53,095 nt of DNA, taken from assembly GCA_900473045.1 (NCBI GenBank), contig UCKS01000054.1, positions 1-53,095 of the forward strand, given 5' to 3'. The DNA is from Hyphomicrobiales bacterium. GTDB lineage: Bacteria > Pseudomonadota > Alphaproteobacteria > Rhizobiales > Rhizobiaceae. The notes under the pieces are model-generated. The model was not told where the DNA came from. It made no database searches and saw only the letters and a program-made list of their open reading frames with translations. Shown one piece after another: positions 16,372-25,076 of this stretch; position 1 is the first letter of the stretch; each line of letters starts with the position of its first letter. The translations under genes were made by a program, and so were the position numbers.

Positions 16372-18399
16372 ATGACCGACCTCTTCGACCTCGCACCCGC
16401 TGCCCCATCCATTGTCGAAGAGCTTAAAGCAAGAAAAGCCCCCAGCCGCAGGGCCGCTACGGCACCTAAGTCCGCTGAAAAGGAATACGACGCAAACTCC
16501 ATCACGGTGCTGGAGGGCTTGGAGCCTGTTCGCGCCCGCCCCGGGATGTACATCGGCGGCACGGACGAGCGCGCATACCACCACCTCTTTGCGGAAGTCC
16601 TCGATAACTCGGTGGACGAGGCCGTTGCCGGGCACGCATCGACGATCGATGTCGAATTGACCGCCCAAGGCGTTTTGTCCGTTGCCGACAACGGTCGGGG
16701 CATCCCCATCGACACGCACCAGACGGGAGTCTCGGCCCTCGAAGTCATCATGACCAAGCTGCATGCGGGTGGAAAATTCAACGGCGATGCCTATGAAGCT
16801 TCGGGCGGTCTCCACGGCGTCGGGATCTCCGTCGTCAATGCGCTCTCCGACAGCCTTGTCGTCGAGGTTGCGCGCGGCCTACAGCTTTATCGGCAAACCT
16901 ATTCCAGAGGCAAACCCACATCTGCGCTCGAGCAGGTCGGCCGCATTCAGCGACGGGGGACAACCGTCCGTTTTCATCCGGACCCGCTTATCTTCAAGGA
17001 CGTTCACAAGTTCAACCCCGCGACCCTGTTTCGGATGGCCCGTTCGAAAGCCTACCTTGTTAAGGGGGTCAAGATCAGGTGGAAATGTGATCCGACCCTG
17101 CTCGATCCCAAGGACCACACACCGCCGGAGGCCGTGCTTCACTTCCCAGGCGGTCTCAAGGACTTCCTCCTCGAGCAGATCGGCAAGGAAACCACCGTTG
17201 TCTCGACCCCGTTCTCAGGAAGCATCGGCACGCCCGGCAAGCACGGTGCCGTCGAATGGGCGGTCACCTGGCACACGGATGACGGCTATGTGAACTCCTA
17301 TTGCAACACCATCCCGACCCGGGAAGGCGGGACGCATGAGAATGGCCTGCGCGCCGTGTTGACCAAAGGCATCCGCAATTTCGGGGAACTCACGCAGAAC
17401 AAGCGCGCGAAAGAAATCTCTCCCGAGGACGTCATGGCTACGGTTGCTTCGATGCTGGCCGTCTACGTTCGCGAGCCGGAATTCGTCGGGCAGACAAAGG
17501 ACAAACTGGCTACCGCCGAGGCGCAGCGCATCGTCGAAAAGGCGATGTCGGACCAGTTCGACCACTTCCTGTTCGAAAACAAGACCGAAGGGACGAAGCT
17601 CCTCGAATGGGTTCTCGACCGCGTAGACGAACGGCTACGCCGCAAGAAAGAGAAAGATGTCAGCCGCAAGAGTGCGGTCAAGAAGCTTCGCCTTCCGGGC
17701 AAGCTCGCCGACTGCTCGCAGAACGACAGGCGCGGAACCGAACTCTTCATCGTCGAAGGGGACTCGGCTGGTGGCTCCGCCAAGCAGGCACGGAACCGCC
17801 TCAACCAGGCGATCCTGCCGCTCAGGGGGAAAATCCTGAATGTTGCCAGTGCCACCCGCGACAAGCTTGGAGCAAACCAGCTCATCAACGACCTGACGAC
17901 CGCACTTGGCTGCGGAACCAGGAAAAACTACCGCGAGGAAGACCTGCGTTACGAACGCATCATCATCATGACCGATGCCGACGTCGACGGAGCGCACATC
18001 GCAGCGCTCCTGATCACCTACTTCTACCAGGAAATGCCAAAGCTCGTGAACGAGGGACATCTTTTTCTCGCCGTGCCGCCGCTCTACCGCATCACCGTCG
18101 GTTCGACGACCGTCTATGCACGAGACGACGCACACCGCGCCAAGCTCCTCAAGACGACCGCTTTCAAAAACAAGAAGGTCGAGATCGGGCGGTTCAAGGG
18201 ACTGGGCGAAATGATGCCCGCACAGCTCAAGGAAACGACGATGAACCCCAGTTCGCGTACCCTGCTGCAAGTCGGAATTGGCGAGGGCCTCGAGGATGCG
18301 ACCGCCGAAGTCGTCACCGCCCTCATGGGGACGAAGCCCGAGGCGCGTTTCAACTTCATTCAATCCAACGCCGAGTTCGCGAAGAATCTCGACATCTAG
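16372..18399 (+). CDS. parE: DNA topoisomerase IV subunit B (ParE)
   Basis: A 675-aa type IIA topoisomerase ATPase subunit. The GHKL ATPase motifs are present: EVLDNSVDEA (N-box), DNGRGIP, and GGLHGVGISVVNALS with the ATP-lid glycines; then QTKDKL in the transducer. The TOPRIM domain has EGDSAGGSAKQ, PLRGKILNV and DADVDGAHI, and the C-terminal tail IGRFKGLGEMMPAQL is typical. RPGMYIGG and the absence of a GyrB-type insertion point to ParE rather than GyrB. The usual partner gene parC is not in the window, and the flanking genes are accessory. The protein is recognisably alphaproteobacterial but seems to differ at many positions from rhizobial ParE as I remember it, so it could be a second copy. 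Confidence 0.9.
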   Translation: MTDLFDLAPAAPSIVEELKARKAPSRRAATAPKSAEKEYDANSITVLEGLEPVRARPGMYIGGTDERAYHHLFAEVLDNSVDEAVAGHASTIDVELTAQGVLSVADNGRGIPIDTHQTGVSALEVIMTKLHAGGKFNGDAYEASGGLHGVGISVVNALSDSLVVEVARGLQLYRQTYSRGKPTSALEQVGRIQRRGTTVRFHPDPLIFKDVHKFNPATLFRMARSKAYLVKGVKIRWKCDPTLLDPKDHTPPEAVLHFPGGLKDFLLEQIGKETTVVSTPFSGSIGTPGKHGAVEWAVTWHTDDGYVNSYCNTIPTREGGTHENGLRAVLTKGIRNFGELTQNKRAKEISPEDVMATVASMLAVYVREPEFVGQTKDKLATAEAQRIVEKAMSDQFDHFLFENKTEGTKLLEWVLDRVDERLRRKKEKDVSRKSAVKKLRLPGKLADCSQNDRRGTELFIVEGDSAGGSAKQARNRLNQAILPLRGKILNVASATRDKLGANQLINDLTTALGCGTRKNYREEDLRYERIIIMTDADVDGAHIAALLITYFYQEMPKLVNEGHLFLAVPPLYRITVGSTTVYARDDAHRAKLLKTTAFKNKKVEIGRFKGLGEMMPAQLKETTMNPSSRTLLQVGIGEGLEDATAEVVTALMGTKPEARFNFIQSNAEFAKNLDI

Positions 18400-18528
18400 C
18401 TCGGTGGAAATCACCCAATCCGGGCAGTTCCCTGGCGGAGGCAGTAATAAAGTACGCGGCACCTGGGTCGGAGCCTAAAGGTCGTAATTATGCGTTTTTG
18501 GCCGAGAACGGCAGCCTCTCTGCTTCGT

Positions 18529-18555
18529 GTTGACGCCGGCTAGGACGGCGTCAAC
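18529..18555. terminator. Perfect 10-bp hairpin downstream of parE
   Basis: GTTGACGCCG (18529-18538), a 7-nt loop and CGGCGTCAAC (18546-18555) form a GC-rich perfect stem 130 nt after the parE stop. No T-run follows, so intrinsic termination is uncertain; it may stabilise mRNA ends or serve as a protein-binding dyad. Confidence 0.45.
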
Positions 18556-18674
18556 ATCGTGGCGAAAGAGGTTTAGGCAGCAACAAAGCCGTTTACGCCA
18601 CAGCCGTAGGCTGAATCCAGTTCAGTCACCACGTTCCGGCAGCGGGATTACGAATGACGATCCAGCTCCGACTA

Positions 18675-20018
18675 TCAGGAAGCCAGCGCGAAAATGTCGA
18701 CGGGTTCCTGTAAACCGCGTAGCGGATATCGGCCCACGCTTTCAAATTTAAGATCCGCCGCTGCCATTCCCACAAACGCTTGAGACATAAGTACCGGATG
18801 TCCAAGGTGTTTGGTCAACTCTTCCAGACGAGACGCGACATTCACCGCTGGCCCGATTGCTGTGAAATCCAACCGTTTAAGTGATCCTATGTTTCCGTAC
18901 ATCACGTCTCCGACATGCACACCAACACCATGGCGCAATGCAGGTTTGCCTTGAAGGCTATTTGCCTCGTTAACCGCGACGATATTGTTGAGGCCTTCTT
19001 CGATCGCAGCCAGCAAGTTTGCGCACGCGGCAGGATCACTCAGAGGAAAGATAGCCAGGACTCCATCGCCCATGAACTTGAGGATTTCCCCACCCCTCTT
19101 TTCGATCGGATCGCACAGCGCATCGAAATATGCATTTAGAAGCTCGATTATGTCGTCTCGCGGCCACAAGTCGGACAATGCGGTGAAATCTCTGAGATCA
19201 CATATCATGATTGCCGCGGATACGGTCTTTCCACTCCCGCGTGTCGTTGCTCCTGCGAGGATTTCTTCACTGGCATGAGGTCCAACGTACGTTTCCAGTA
19301 GCGTGCGGGTCATCGCATTCTTCATCCTGATTTCGCTGGCAAGGGCAAGTGCAGGAAGGATGTCGCGGAGGTAGAAAATGTGCTCGTCGCTGAATCCATT
19401 TGGTCGCTTGGTAGCAAATGCGACCACATGCCTCTTCCCCAGCGTATGCTCGATCGGCCAAGCGACGTAATCGGTAAATCCCTCGCCACTGAGCTCGGTA
19501 AATAGCGGGAACTGCTCATTTTTCGCTGATTGATCCCAAAGTCTCTGCCGCACTTCCTGCACACCGTTGTAAATTTCGCTAGCAGGCGCACGCAGCAATA
19601 GCCGGGAGGCGTCATCACTGTACGCGAAGGTATCAATCTGAGCTTCCTGCATCCCGGATCGCCATAGTAATCGAGCGCCCTGCCACTGAGGATGCTGGAT
19701 TCTGAGATGCAGGGAAACACGCTCGACGGGAACGCTGTCTTTTAAAAGCCGATCGGACATTTCGACGAGAAGGTTGTCGAGGAAACGCTGGCCTGCCGTC
19801 TCGTTTACCAACCAATCCAAGACAGGTCGTCGTTCAGTTGGCCAATGACCAAGCGCCGACGCCGTTGAAGTGTGTGGAACCGTCAATTCCGTTCTCCTTG
19901 AAATTTTACTCCGGGGTTCCAAAAAAAGCGCAGCGAGTGTGCTCCTGCCATTCGCGCTTTTGGATATAAAAGAGCGGCGAAAAGTTGCGGCATCAGTCAA
20001 TTGAACCGCCTCGTTCAT
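18675..20018 (-). CDS. Class III adenylate/guanylate cyclase
   Basis: A 447-aa cyclase. The C-terminal catalytic domain (about 265-445) shows the metal-binding Asp in AIMICDLRDFTAL, KFMGDGVLAIFP with the second metal Asp, and the closing AIGPAVNVASRLEELT block with the transition-state Asn and Arg. The N-terminal half contains a GAF-like or related sensory region and a motif (LHLRIQHPQWQG) that I associate with rhizobial cytosolic cyclases. No transmembrane segments. Two starts are possible, GTG 20033 and ATG 20018; I used the ATG. The product would be a cyclic nucleotide; cAMP is the default guess. No dedicated receptor gene is adjacent. Confidence 0.85.
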   Translation of the reverse strand: MNEAVQLTDAATFRRSFISKSANGRSTLAALFLEPRSKISRRTELTVPHTSTASALGHWPTERRPVLDWLVNETAGQRFLDNLLVEMSDRLLKDSVPVERVSLHLRIQHPQWQGARLLWRSGMQEAQIDTFAYSDDASRLLLRAPASEIYNGVQEVRQRLWDQSAKNEQFPLFTELSGEGFTDYVAWPIEHTLGKRHVVAFATKRPNGFSDEHIFYLRDILPALALASEIRMKNAMTRTLLETYVGPHASEEILAGATTRGSGKTVSAAIMICDLRDFTALSDLWPRDDIIELLNAYFDALCDPIEKRGGEILKFMGDGVLAIFPLSDPAACANLLAAIEEGLNNIVAVNEANSLQGKPALRHGVGVHVGDVMYGNIGSLKRLDFTAIGPAVNVASRLEELTKHLGHPVLMSQAFVGMAAADLKFESVGRYPLRGLQEPVDIFALAS

Positions 20019-20033
20019 GATTTGGTCGTACAC

Positions 20034-20491
20034 GTCGATGAGCTAGGATAACAGCCCATTCGACAAGACCCTGGCCGAATTCCCAAGCATGTGAAGAGCT
20101 ATGGGAAAGTAAGGTTCTGACAAAGACGGCAATTTCTACCGGCGCGCTAAGGGGGCTGAGCCCGTTAGACCTGCCCAAACAAGTGTCAGGGAAAATTCGC
20201 CCTCTCATTTTACCGAGCCGTTTCAGCGGGAGCGCCGCCGACCAGCGTCGGTGGCAATCACTGAGTTTGTCGATTGGGCGGTATGGATGATCGTCGCGCG
20301 AAGCAGCCCTGGAAAACCTTCATTGGGTTGCGACCATGGGCCTTGTTTCGCTGTCACGCTATGACCGGCAGTGGGCCGTGTTCTGGATAGGCCGTCGACT
20401 TCCAGGAACACGATAGGGTGATGTCGTGGGCTATTGCTAGACAGGATGCCATTTCATACGTTTCTTCGAACCAGCTTCAAAGGAAGAGAAC
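20034..20491. other. Divergent intergenic region (cyclase / SDR)
   Basis: About 460 nt with the promoters of the cyclase (minus) and the SDR gene (plus). A Shine-Dalgarno AGGAAGAG precedes the SDR start. I see no gene; short frames here lack start signals. Confidence 0.35.
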
Positions 20492-21283
20492 ATGCAGATC
20501 GACCTCGCAGGCAAGACCGCTCTGATTACCGGATCCACCGAAGGCATCGGCTATGCAATTGCCCGCCAGCTCGCGCGAGCCGGCGCGGACGTGGTAATCA
20601 ACGGTCGGTCTGACGAAAAGACCGCAAAGGCCGCTGAACGTCTGAAAGGCGAAGGTGCCGTGGGCACCGTGACCGCCGTCGCAGCTGATGTCGCAACCGC
20701 CGAAGGATGTGATGCTCTGGTCGCAAAGGTTCCTCATGTCGATATTCTGATCAACAATGCGGGCATCTTCCAGCCGCTCGACTTCTTCGAGGCCAGCGAC
20801 GAGGTTTGGGACCGCCACTGGCAAGTCAACGTCATGTCGGCAGTCAGGCTTTCGCGTGCCTACCTACCCGGCATGCAGAAGATCGATTGGGGTCGCGTTA
20901 TCTTCATTGCATCGGAATCCGGCTTCAACATTCCAGTGGAAATGATCCATTATGGGGTTAGCAAGACCGCAGATATCGCGGTCGCCCGCGGACTTGCCAA
21001 ACGCATGGCTGGTACGGGCGTTACCGTGAACTCGGTCCTCCCCGGTCCAACACTGTCCGAAGGCGTCGAGGCGATGCTCGCCGAAGAGCGCGCCAAGACG
21101 GGCAAGCCGATCGAGGAGGTTGCGGCGGACTTCGTCAAGAAGCATCGTGGCAGTTCGATTATCCAACGAGCTGCTAGCGTGGAGGAAATCGCCAACCTTG
21201 TAACCTATCTGGCGTCGCCTTTGGCATCCGCGACGACCGGGGCTTCCATGCGCGTGGACGGCGGACTGATCGACACACTTTGA
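20492..21283 (+). CDS. SDR-family NAD(P)-dependent oxidoreductase
   Basis: A 263-aa classical short-chain dehydrogenase. The cofactor loop TGSTEGIG (residues 14-21) opens a Rossmann fold, NNAG lies near 88-91, the catalytic Ser in IASESGF, and the YxxxK pair in HYGVSK. The C-terminal GASMRVDGG is typical of fabG-like enzymes. The Arg after the second strand (NGRSDEK) suggests NADP preference. The substrate cannot be predicted. It is a stand-alone gene; the remnant that follows on the minus strand is convergent. Confidence 0.88.
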   Translation: MQIDLAGKTALITGSTEGIGYAIARQLARAGADVVINGRSDEKTAKAAERLKGEGAVGTVTAVAADVATAEGCDALVAKVPHVDILINNAGIFQPLDFFEASDEVWDRHWQVNVMSAVRLSRAYLPGMQKIDWGRVIFIASESGFNIPVEMIHYGVSKTADIAVARGLAKRMAGTGVTVNSVLPGPTLSEGVEAMLAEERAKTGKPIEEVAADFVKKHRGSSIIQRAASVEEIANLVTYLASPLASATTGASMRVDGGLIDTL

Positions 21284-21374
21284 GCTCATACCTTGTTCTA
21301 ATAGTCGTGAGTGCTTGCCTGCGCAGGTCGAGATTTTAACAGGGAAAGAGGTGACGAGGTCCATATGACCACAC

Positions 21375-21584
21375 TCACGGCCTCTTCACCCACCATCCTA
21401 GCCAGAGTAGGAGGCGCGGCATGGTAAACCAGTACATGGCAAATACGACCAACGCGGTGACGATCATCATTTTGGGAATGTAGGGAACGTAACCGAAAAG
21501 CGGAAAGAGGATTGCAACGGCAAGCGATGCAGTTGGGAGTATTCCGAGCCAAGTGAGTACGGCCGTTCGCCAGCGGGCAGTTTC
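21375..21584 (-). pseudogene. C-terminal membrane remnant (ABM-type membrane protein tail)
   Basis: A 69-codon frame without its own start, immediately preceded by an in-frame TGA, encodes two hydrophobic segments: a first stretch beginning AVLTWLGILP and a second around VTALVVFAMYWF, ending MPRLLLWLGWWVKRP. This layout (WK/R..L.WL..P, loop, ..MP....) resembles the C-terminal membrane hairpin of proteins with an N-terminal antibiotic-biosynthesis-monooxygenase-like domain, which is missing here. It is either a decayed gene or a frame break; the identification is from remembered family pattern only. Confidence 0.4.
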
Positions 21585-21620
21585 TCACCTTGAAGACCAG
21601 TGGCCGGCCAACTCGCCAGA

Positions 21621-22118
21621 CTACTGTTGGAAAAGCCCGCCGTCCTGTTCCGATTTACGGCGGATGGCCTCCTCAATCGTGTCGCCGTCGCTCATCGCGT
21701 ACGGGCGATATTGGTCGAGTAGCTTTTTGAAGCCCTCGTTCTTCTCCGTGTTTACGATTGCTTTTGTTTTATGCTCGTCTACCCAACGATCAGCCTCGGA
21801 AAAGGTCGACTGCAACGTGGTTTTTTTGACGCCTCGTGCCAAGGAGATTGTCTTGGGGATCCCCGGATACGAGCCAAACAAATCTATGCCAGCATCGATC
21901 GGCACTCTAGGCCCCTTCCGGTTGCCAACTTCGTTAGCAAGCTTTGTCAAAGCGATGTCAATCAACGGTAACGAGAGCTTCTCTATCAGGTCACCATGTT
22001 GCGATCGAAGCATGGCGATCGCGCCTGTATTGCTTATGTGTCCGTCCCCTTTTTTGGCGATCGAGCCCATCACTTCTTCTAGGGCATTCCGAAGGTCGGT
22101 GAGTTTTAGCTTTTCCAT
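21621..22118 (-). CDS. Hypothetical protein, 165 aa
   Basis: A soluble, mostly helical Lys/Asp/Glu-rich protein, with no known domain seen. ATG at 22118 is chosen over TTG at 22130 because the TTG overlaps the GGAG that serves as ribosome site. It is transcribed away from the AAA+ operon on its right. Possibly a regulator or antidote of that operon by position, but there is no sequence support for this. Confidence 0.5.
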   Translation of the reverse strand: MEKLKLTDLRNALEEVMGSIAKKGDGHISNTGAIAMLRSQHGDLIEKLSLPLIDIALTKLANEVGNRKGPRVPIDAGIDLFGSYPGIPKTISLARGVKKTTLQSTFSEADRWVDEHKTKAIVNTEKNEGFKKLLDQYRPYAMSDGDTIEEAIRRKSEQDGGLFQQ

Positions 22119-22575
22119 TGGTTTCTCCAAAAGAACAAACTACGCCTGCAACGCTTGGGTGGTAGCCGCGAAAACCTCACAATCTGGGTTGTCCACATAA
22201 TTTTCGTGGAAAAAAGGGGACCCTTGGGCGATTAGCGCACGCCCGAAGGCCTTCCCGTCCGATCGGCAACGGAATTTTTAGCGCCGTTTGACACCTCGGG
22301 ATGCGGGCAGCGATAGCAAAGTCTCGCCGCTTTGATTGACCGATGGAGGTCTCTCCAATCCCTCATTAAGCGGGCATAGGCAAATGCCTCCGTGGGCTTG
22401 CGCTTCACCTTTCGCCAAAAACTGAGGATGAGTTTCTTATTCCCGTCAGACGAGCGATACCTTTCTGGAGCATTTTGAGGAGTTGTCTGGCGGACCAGCA
22501 TTTTGCACGCAATTTCTAGGTAGTACCGCTACCCAATACGCGTGAGCCATACTACTGTGCTGCGGGGAGACAAAA
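22119..22575. other. Divergent intergenic region upstream of the AAA+ operon
   Basis: About 455 nt that should hold the promoter of the long operon starting at 22576. A minus-strand frame 22232-22501 (89 codons, two Cys) has neither Shine-Dalgarno nor a recognisable family, so I leave it uncalled. Confidence 0.3.
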
Positions 22576-24411
22576 TTGGCGAATCTGCAGACATTGAAAT
22601 CGCGCTGGCTCAGGGACTTGGTTCGGTTTCTGCCGCTTAAAAGCCAGTTCCTTGTGACGGGCAATATCCGGGATTTGCAGTCTTATGAGATAGAACCTGG
22701 CGTGGTCGTTGCTATCCCAATGATTCAATGCCTTGATAGAGAACTACGTCTATCCGGATACAACGATGTAATTGCCTTTCAGCCGTTCTCGGGCTTCAGC
22801 CTACCTGGCGGCACCGCTAATGGCGATATGACGCAGGTGGCAGCGAGAACGGGACTTGGATCTGAAAACGCGAGTGGAGTTGGTGTCGAAACTCTTGCAA
22901 GTGTCATCGATGGTTTTGTAGCGTCCAATGGCCAACCTGCAGCGTTGATAATCGATTTCGCATCTCGCCTTATCAATCGCGGGGACTCACTGACGATCAA
23001 CGAGCACGCACTGTTTACAAGAGCGTTGATAGCTTCGCATTCCGCCAAGGCCCGCCCCGGGGGCCCGGCGCGCAAACCGTTTTTCAACACGATCATATGG
23101 GTGGCCGATCGCGAAGCTGACCTGCCCGACTGGCTTATTGTCGATAACCCCAAAGTACGACACATTTCGGTGCCAACGCCTGACAGCTCCACCAGAAAAA
23201 GTCTGTCGGCCTCGATGCTGCGTGTTCTGCCGGGAGCGCAAGAATGCCCTCCAGACGAATTCTCTAAGTCTGCCGATGCTTTCGTCAACCTGACGGAGGG
23301 ACTTCTGCTCAGCGACATGAACGCGATAGCGCAGCTCGGCCGAAACGAAGACCTTCGCGTTTCACAGATCGCCGACGCAGTCAGGCGATACAAGATAGGC
23401 GTGACCGAGGACCCCTGGCAGAAGGTAGACCGCAAAAAGATATTGGCGGCGGAAGAATTCATCCGAGAACGCGTCAAAGGGCAAAGCCACGCGGTGGTTC
23501 ATATGCTCGACATCATCAAACGCGCGGTAACAGGCGTTGGCCGTTCGGGAACCAGCGGCAGGCCGAGAGGCGTAGCGTTTCTGGCGGGTCCGACCGGGGT
23601 GGGTAAGACCGAGCTCGCAAAAACCATTACCAGCCTGCTGTTTGGCGATGAGTCGGCGTACATCCGATTTGATATGTCCGAGTTCAGCGCGGAACATGCC
23701 GACCAAAGGTTGATCGGCGCGCCTCCAGGCTATGTAGGATACGACGTAGGCGGCGAATTGACGAACGCCATACGTGAAAAGCCTTTCAGCGTGGTTCTAT
23801 TCGACGAAATCGAAAAGGCGCATCCGCGTATCCTCGACAAGTTTCTGCAAATCCTCGACGACGGTGTTTTGACGTCTGGGCGGGGCGACCGCGTGTACTT
23901 TTCCGAGGCCATCATCCTGTTCACGTCGAACTTGGGGATCTATAAGACAGATGCCACCGGGGAACGCGTGGCCAATGTCGTCTCCGAAGAGCTGCACGAG
24001 GATATCGCGTCGAAGGTCCGCGGCGAGATCGAGAGACATTTCAAGCTTGTTCTGAACAGGCCTGAAATTCTGAACCGTATCGGCGAGAACGTGATCGTGT
24101 TCGATTTTATCCGCCGTCCGGTCGCCGATCAAATTTTCGATCACATCGTTTCTGCGCTCCTCGACCATACGAAGTCGCTCGGATTTGCAATTTCCTTGAG
24201 CGAGGCGGCCTCTTCGACCCTTCGGGACCTCTGCCTCGAGGATCTCTCAAACGGAGGCCGCGGCATTCGAAATATGGTCGAGGCCCATCTCGCAAACCCG
24301 CTTTCCCGTGCATTGTTCGAAAATCCCGATGGCCAGTCATTTACTATCACCGAGATTGTCCCTGGAACGGTGACCTCATTGACGCTCAAGGCGCTTGCGG
24401 CATCGCCATGA
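22576..24411 (+). CDS. ClpB-D2-like AAA+ ATPase with degenerate N-terminal half
   Basis: A 611-aa protein, first gene of the long operon. Residues 300-600 form a Clp/Hsp100 D2-type AAA+ module: Walker A GPTGVGKT (338-345), pore loop GYVGYD (385-390), Walker B VVLFDEIEKAHP (406-417), sensor 1 TSN (450-452) and a sensor 2 region after GGRGIRNMVEAHL. Residues 1-270 resemble a P-loop or AAA fold that has lost its Walker A (VTGNIRD, ALIIDFASRL, IIWVADRE remain). The start is TTG with GGGGAG at good spacing. It ends in an ATGA overlap with the radical-SAM gene. Expected role: a ring ATPase remodelling a partner protein or complex; there is no protease domain or ClpP-binding tripeptide that I can recognise. 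Confidence 0.85.
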   Translation: MANLQTLKSRWLRDLVRFLPLKSQFLVTGNIRDLQSYEIEPGVVVAIPMIQCLDRELRLSGYNDVIAFQPFSGFSLPGGTANGDMTQVAARTGLGSENASGVGVETLASVIDGFVASNGQPAALIIDFASRLINRGDSLTINEHALFTRALIASHSAKARPGGPARKPFFNTIIWVADREADLPDWLIVDNPKVRHISVPTPDSSTRKSLSASMLRVLPGAQECPPDEFSKSADAFVNLTEGLLLSDMNAIAQLGRNEDLRVSQIADAVRRYKIGVTEDPWQKVDRKKILAAEEFIRERVKGQSHAVVHMLDIIKRAVTGVGRSGTSGRPRGVAFLAGPTGVGKTELAKTITSLLFGDESAYIRFDMSEFSAEHADQRLIGAPPGYVGYDVGGELTNAIREKPFSVVLFDEIEKAHPRILDKFLQILDDGVLTSGRGDRVYFSEAIILFTSNLGIYKTDATGERVANVVSEELHEDIASKVRGEIERHFKLVLNRPEILNRIGENVIVFDFIRRPVADQIFDHIVSALLDHTKSLGFAISLSEAASSTLRDLCLEDLSNGGRGIRNMVEAHLANPLSRALFENPDGQSFTITEIVPGTVTSLTLKALAASP

Positions 24412-25076
24412 CCCACATCGCGATATCGCGCATACATTTTCCCGTCACCACTCTCGGCCCGGGAAATCGGCTTGGCATCTGGTTTCAGGGATGTTCGATC
24501 AGATGTCCTGGGTGCATATCGATGGACACATGGGCTCCTGGGAAAGGCGCTACCACCGTCGAGGAGGTTATCGCAGCGATAAGCGCCTGGCTGCCCCGTG
24601 TTGAAGGCTTTACGATATCGGGCGGAGAGCCGTTCGATCAGCCGGAGGCACTATTTGGACTTCTCAGTGGTATCCGCGCTATTTCGGAACTCGATATCCT
24701 TGTCTATTCCGGCCACCCATTCGAGAGGTTGGATGCAAACCTCAAAGGTATGCCGGGCCTGATCGACGCTCTCATAACTGACCCCTTCGACATGGAATCA
24801 AGTCATACGGTAGCGATGCGCGGGAGTGACAATCAAAGGCTCCATCTCCTGTCTGATCTTGGGCGCGACCGCCTGTACGCACTCGAGAGACCGCTGGCCG
24901 CCGACGACAAAATGTTCGATCTCATGATGGACGCGTCAGGCGAGGTGTGGCTTGCCGGAATTCCCGGCCGCGGAGATTTCGACAAACTCAAAGATCATCT
25001 AGCCGGACGAAACCACCGCATCACAACAACACAGAACCGCGCCATCTCTAGTGGGCGACGGAGAGAAAATGATTAG
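24408..25076 (+). CDS. Radical SAM activating-enzyme-like protein (4Fe-4S)
   Basis: A 222-aa protein with the cluster motif CSIRCPGC (Cys29, Cys33, Cys36, CxxxCxxC) and the SAM-binding GGEP (72-75). Length and the early WFQGC segment fit the NrdG/PflA-like single-cluster class, which makes glycyl radicals on partner enzymes or otherwise uses 5'-deoxyadenosyl radical chemistry. No glycyl radical enzyme is in the window, so its substrate is unknown; the neighbours suggest a protein or nucleotide target in the operon's own complex. It overlaps the upstream gene by 4 nt (ATGA) and the downstream gene by 8 nt. Confidence 0.85.
   Translation: MTHIAISRIHFPVTTLGPGNRLGIWFQGCSIRCPGCISMDTWAPGKGATTVEEVIAAISAWLPRVEGFTISGGEPFDQPEALFGLLSGIRAISELDILVYSGHPFERLDANLKGMPGLIDALITDPFDMESSHTVAMRGSDNQRLHLLSDLGRDRLYALERPLAADDKMFDLMMDASGEVWLAGIPGRGDFDKLKDHLAGRNHRITTTQNRAISSGRRREND

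Noticed and set aside
17607..18533. 308-codon plus-strand frame inside parE
   Set aside because: It is the shifted frame of parE, with Arg/Pro-rich low-quality composition; the ParE motifs lie in the other frame.
22232..22501. 89-codon minus-strand frame before the AAA+ operon
   Set aside because: No Shine-Dalgarno, no recognised family; it occupies the place where the operon promoter is expected.
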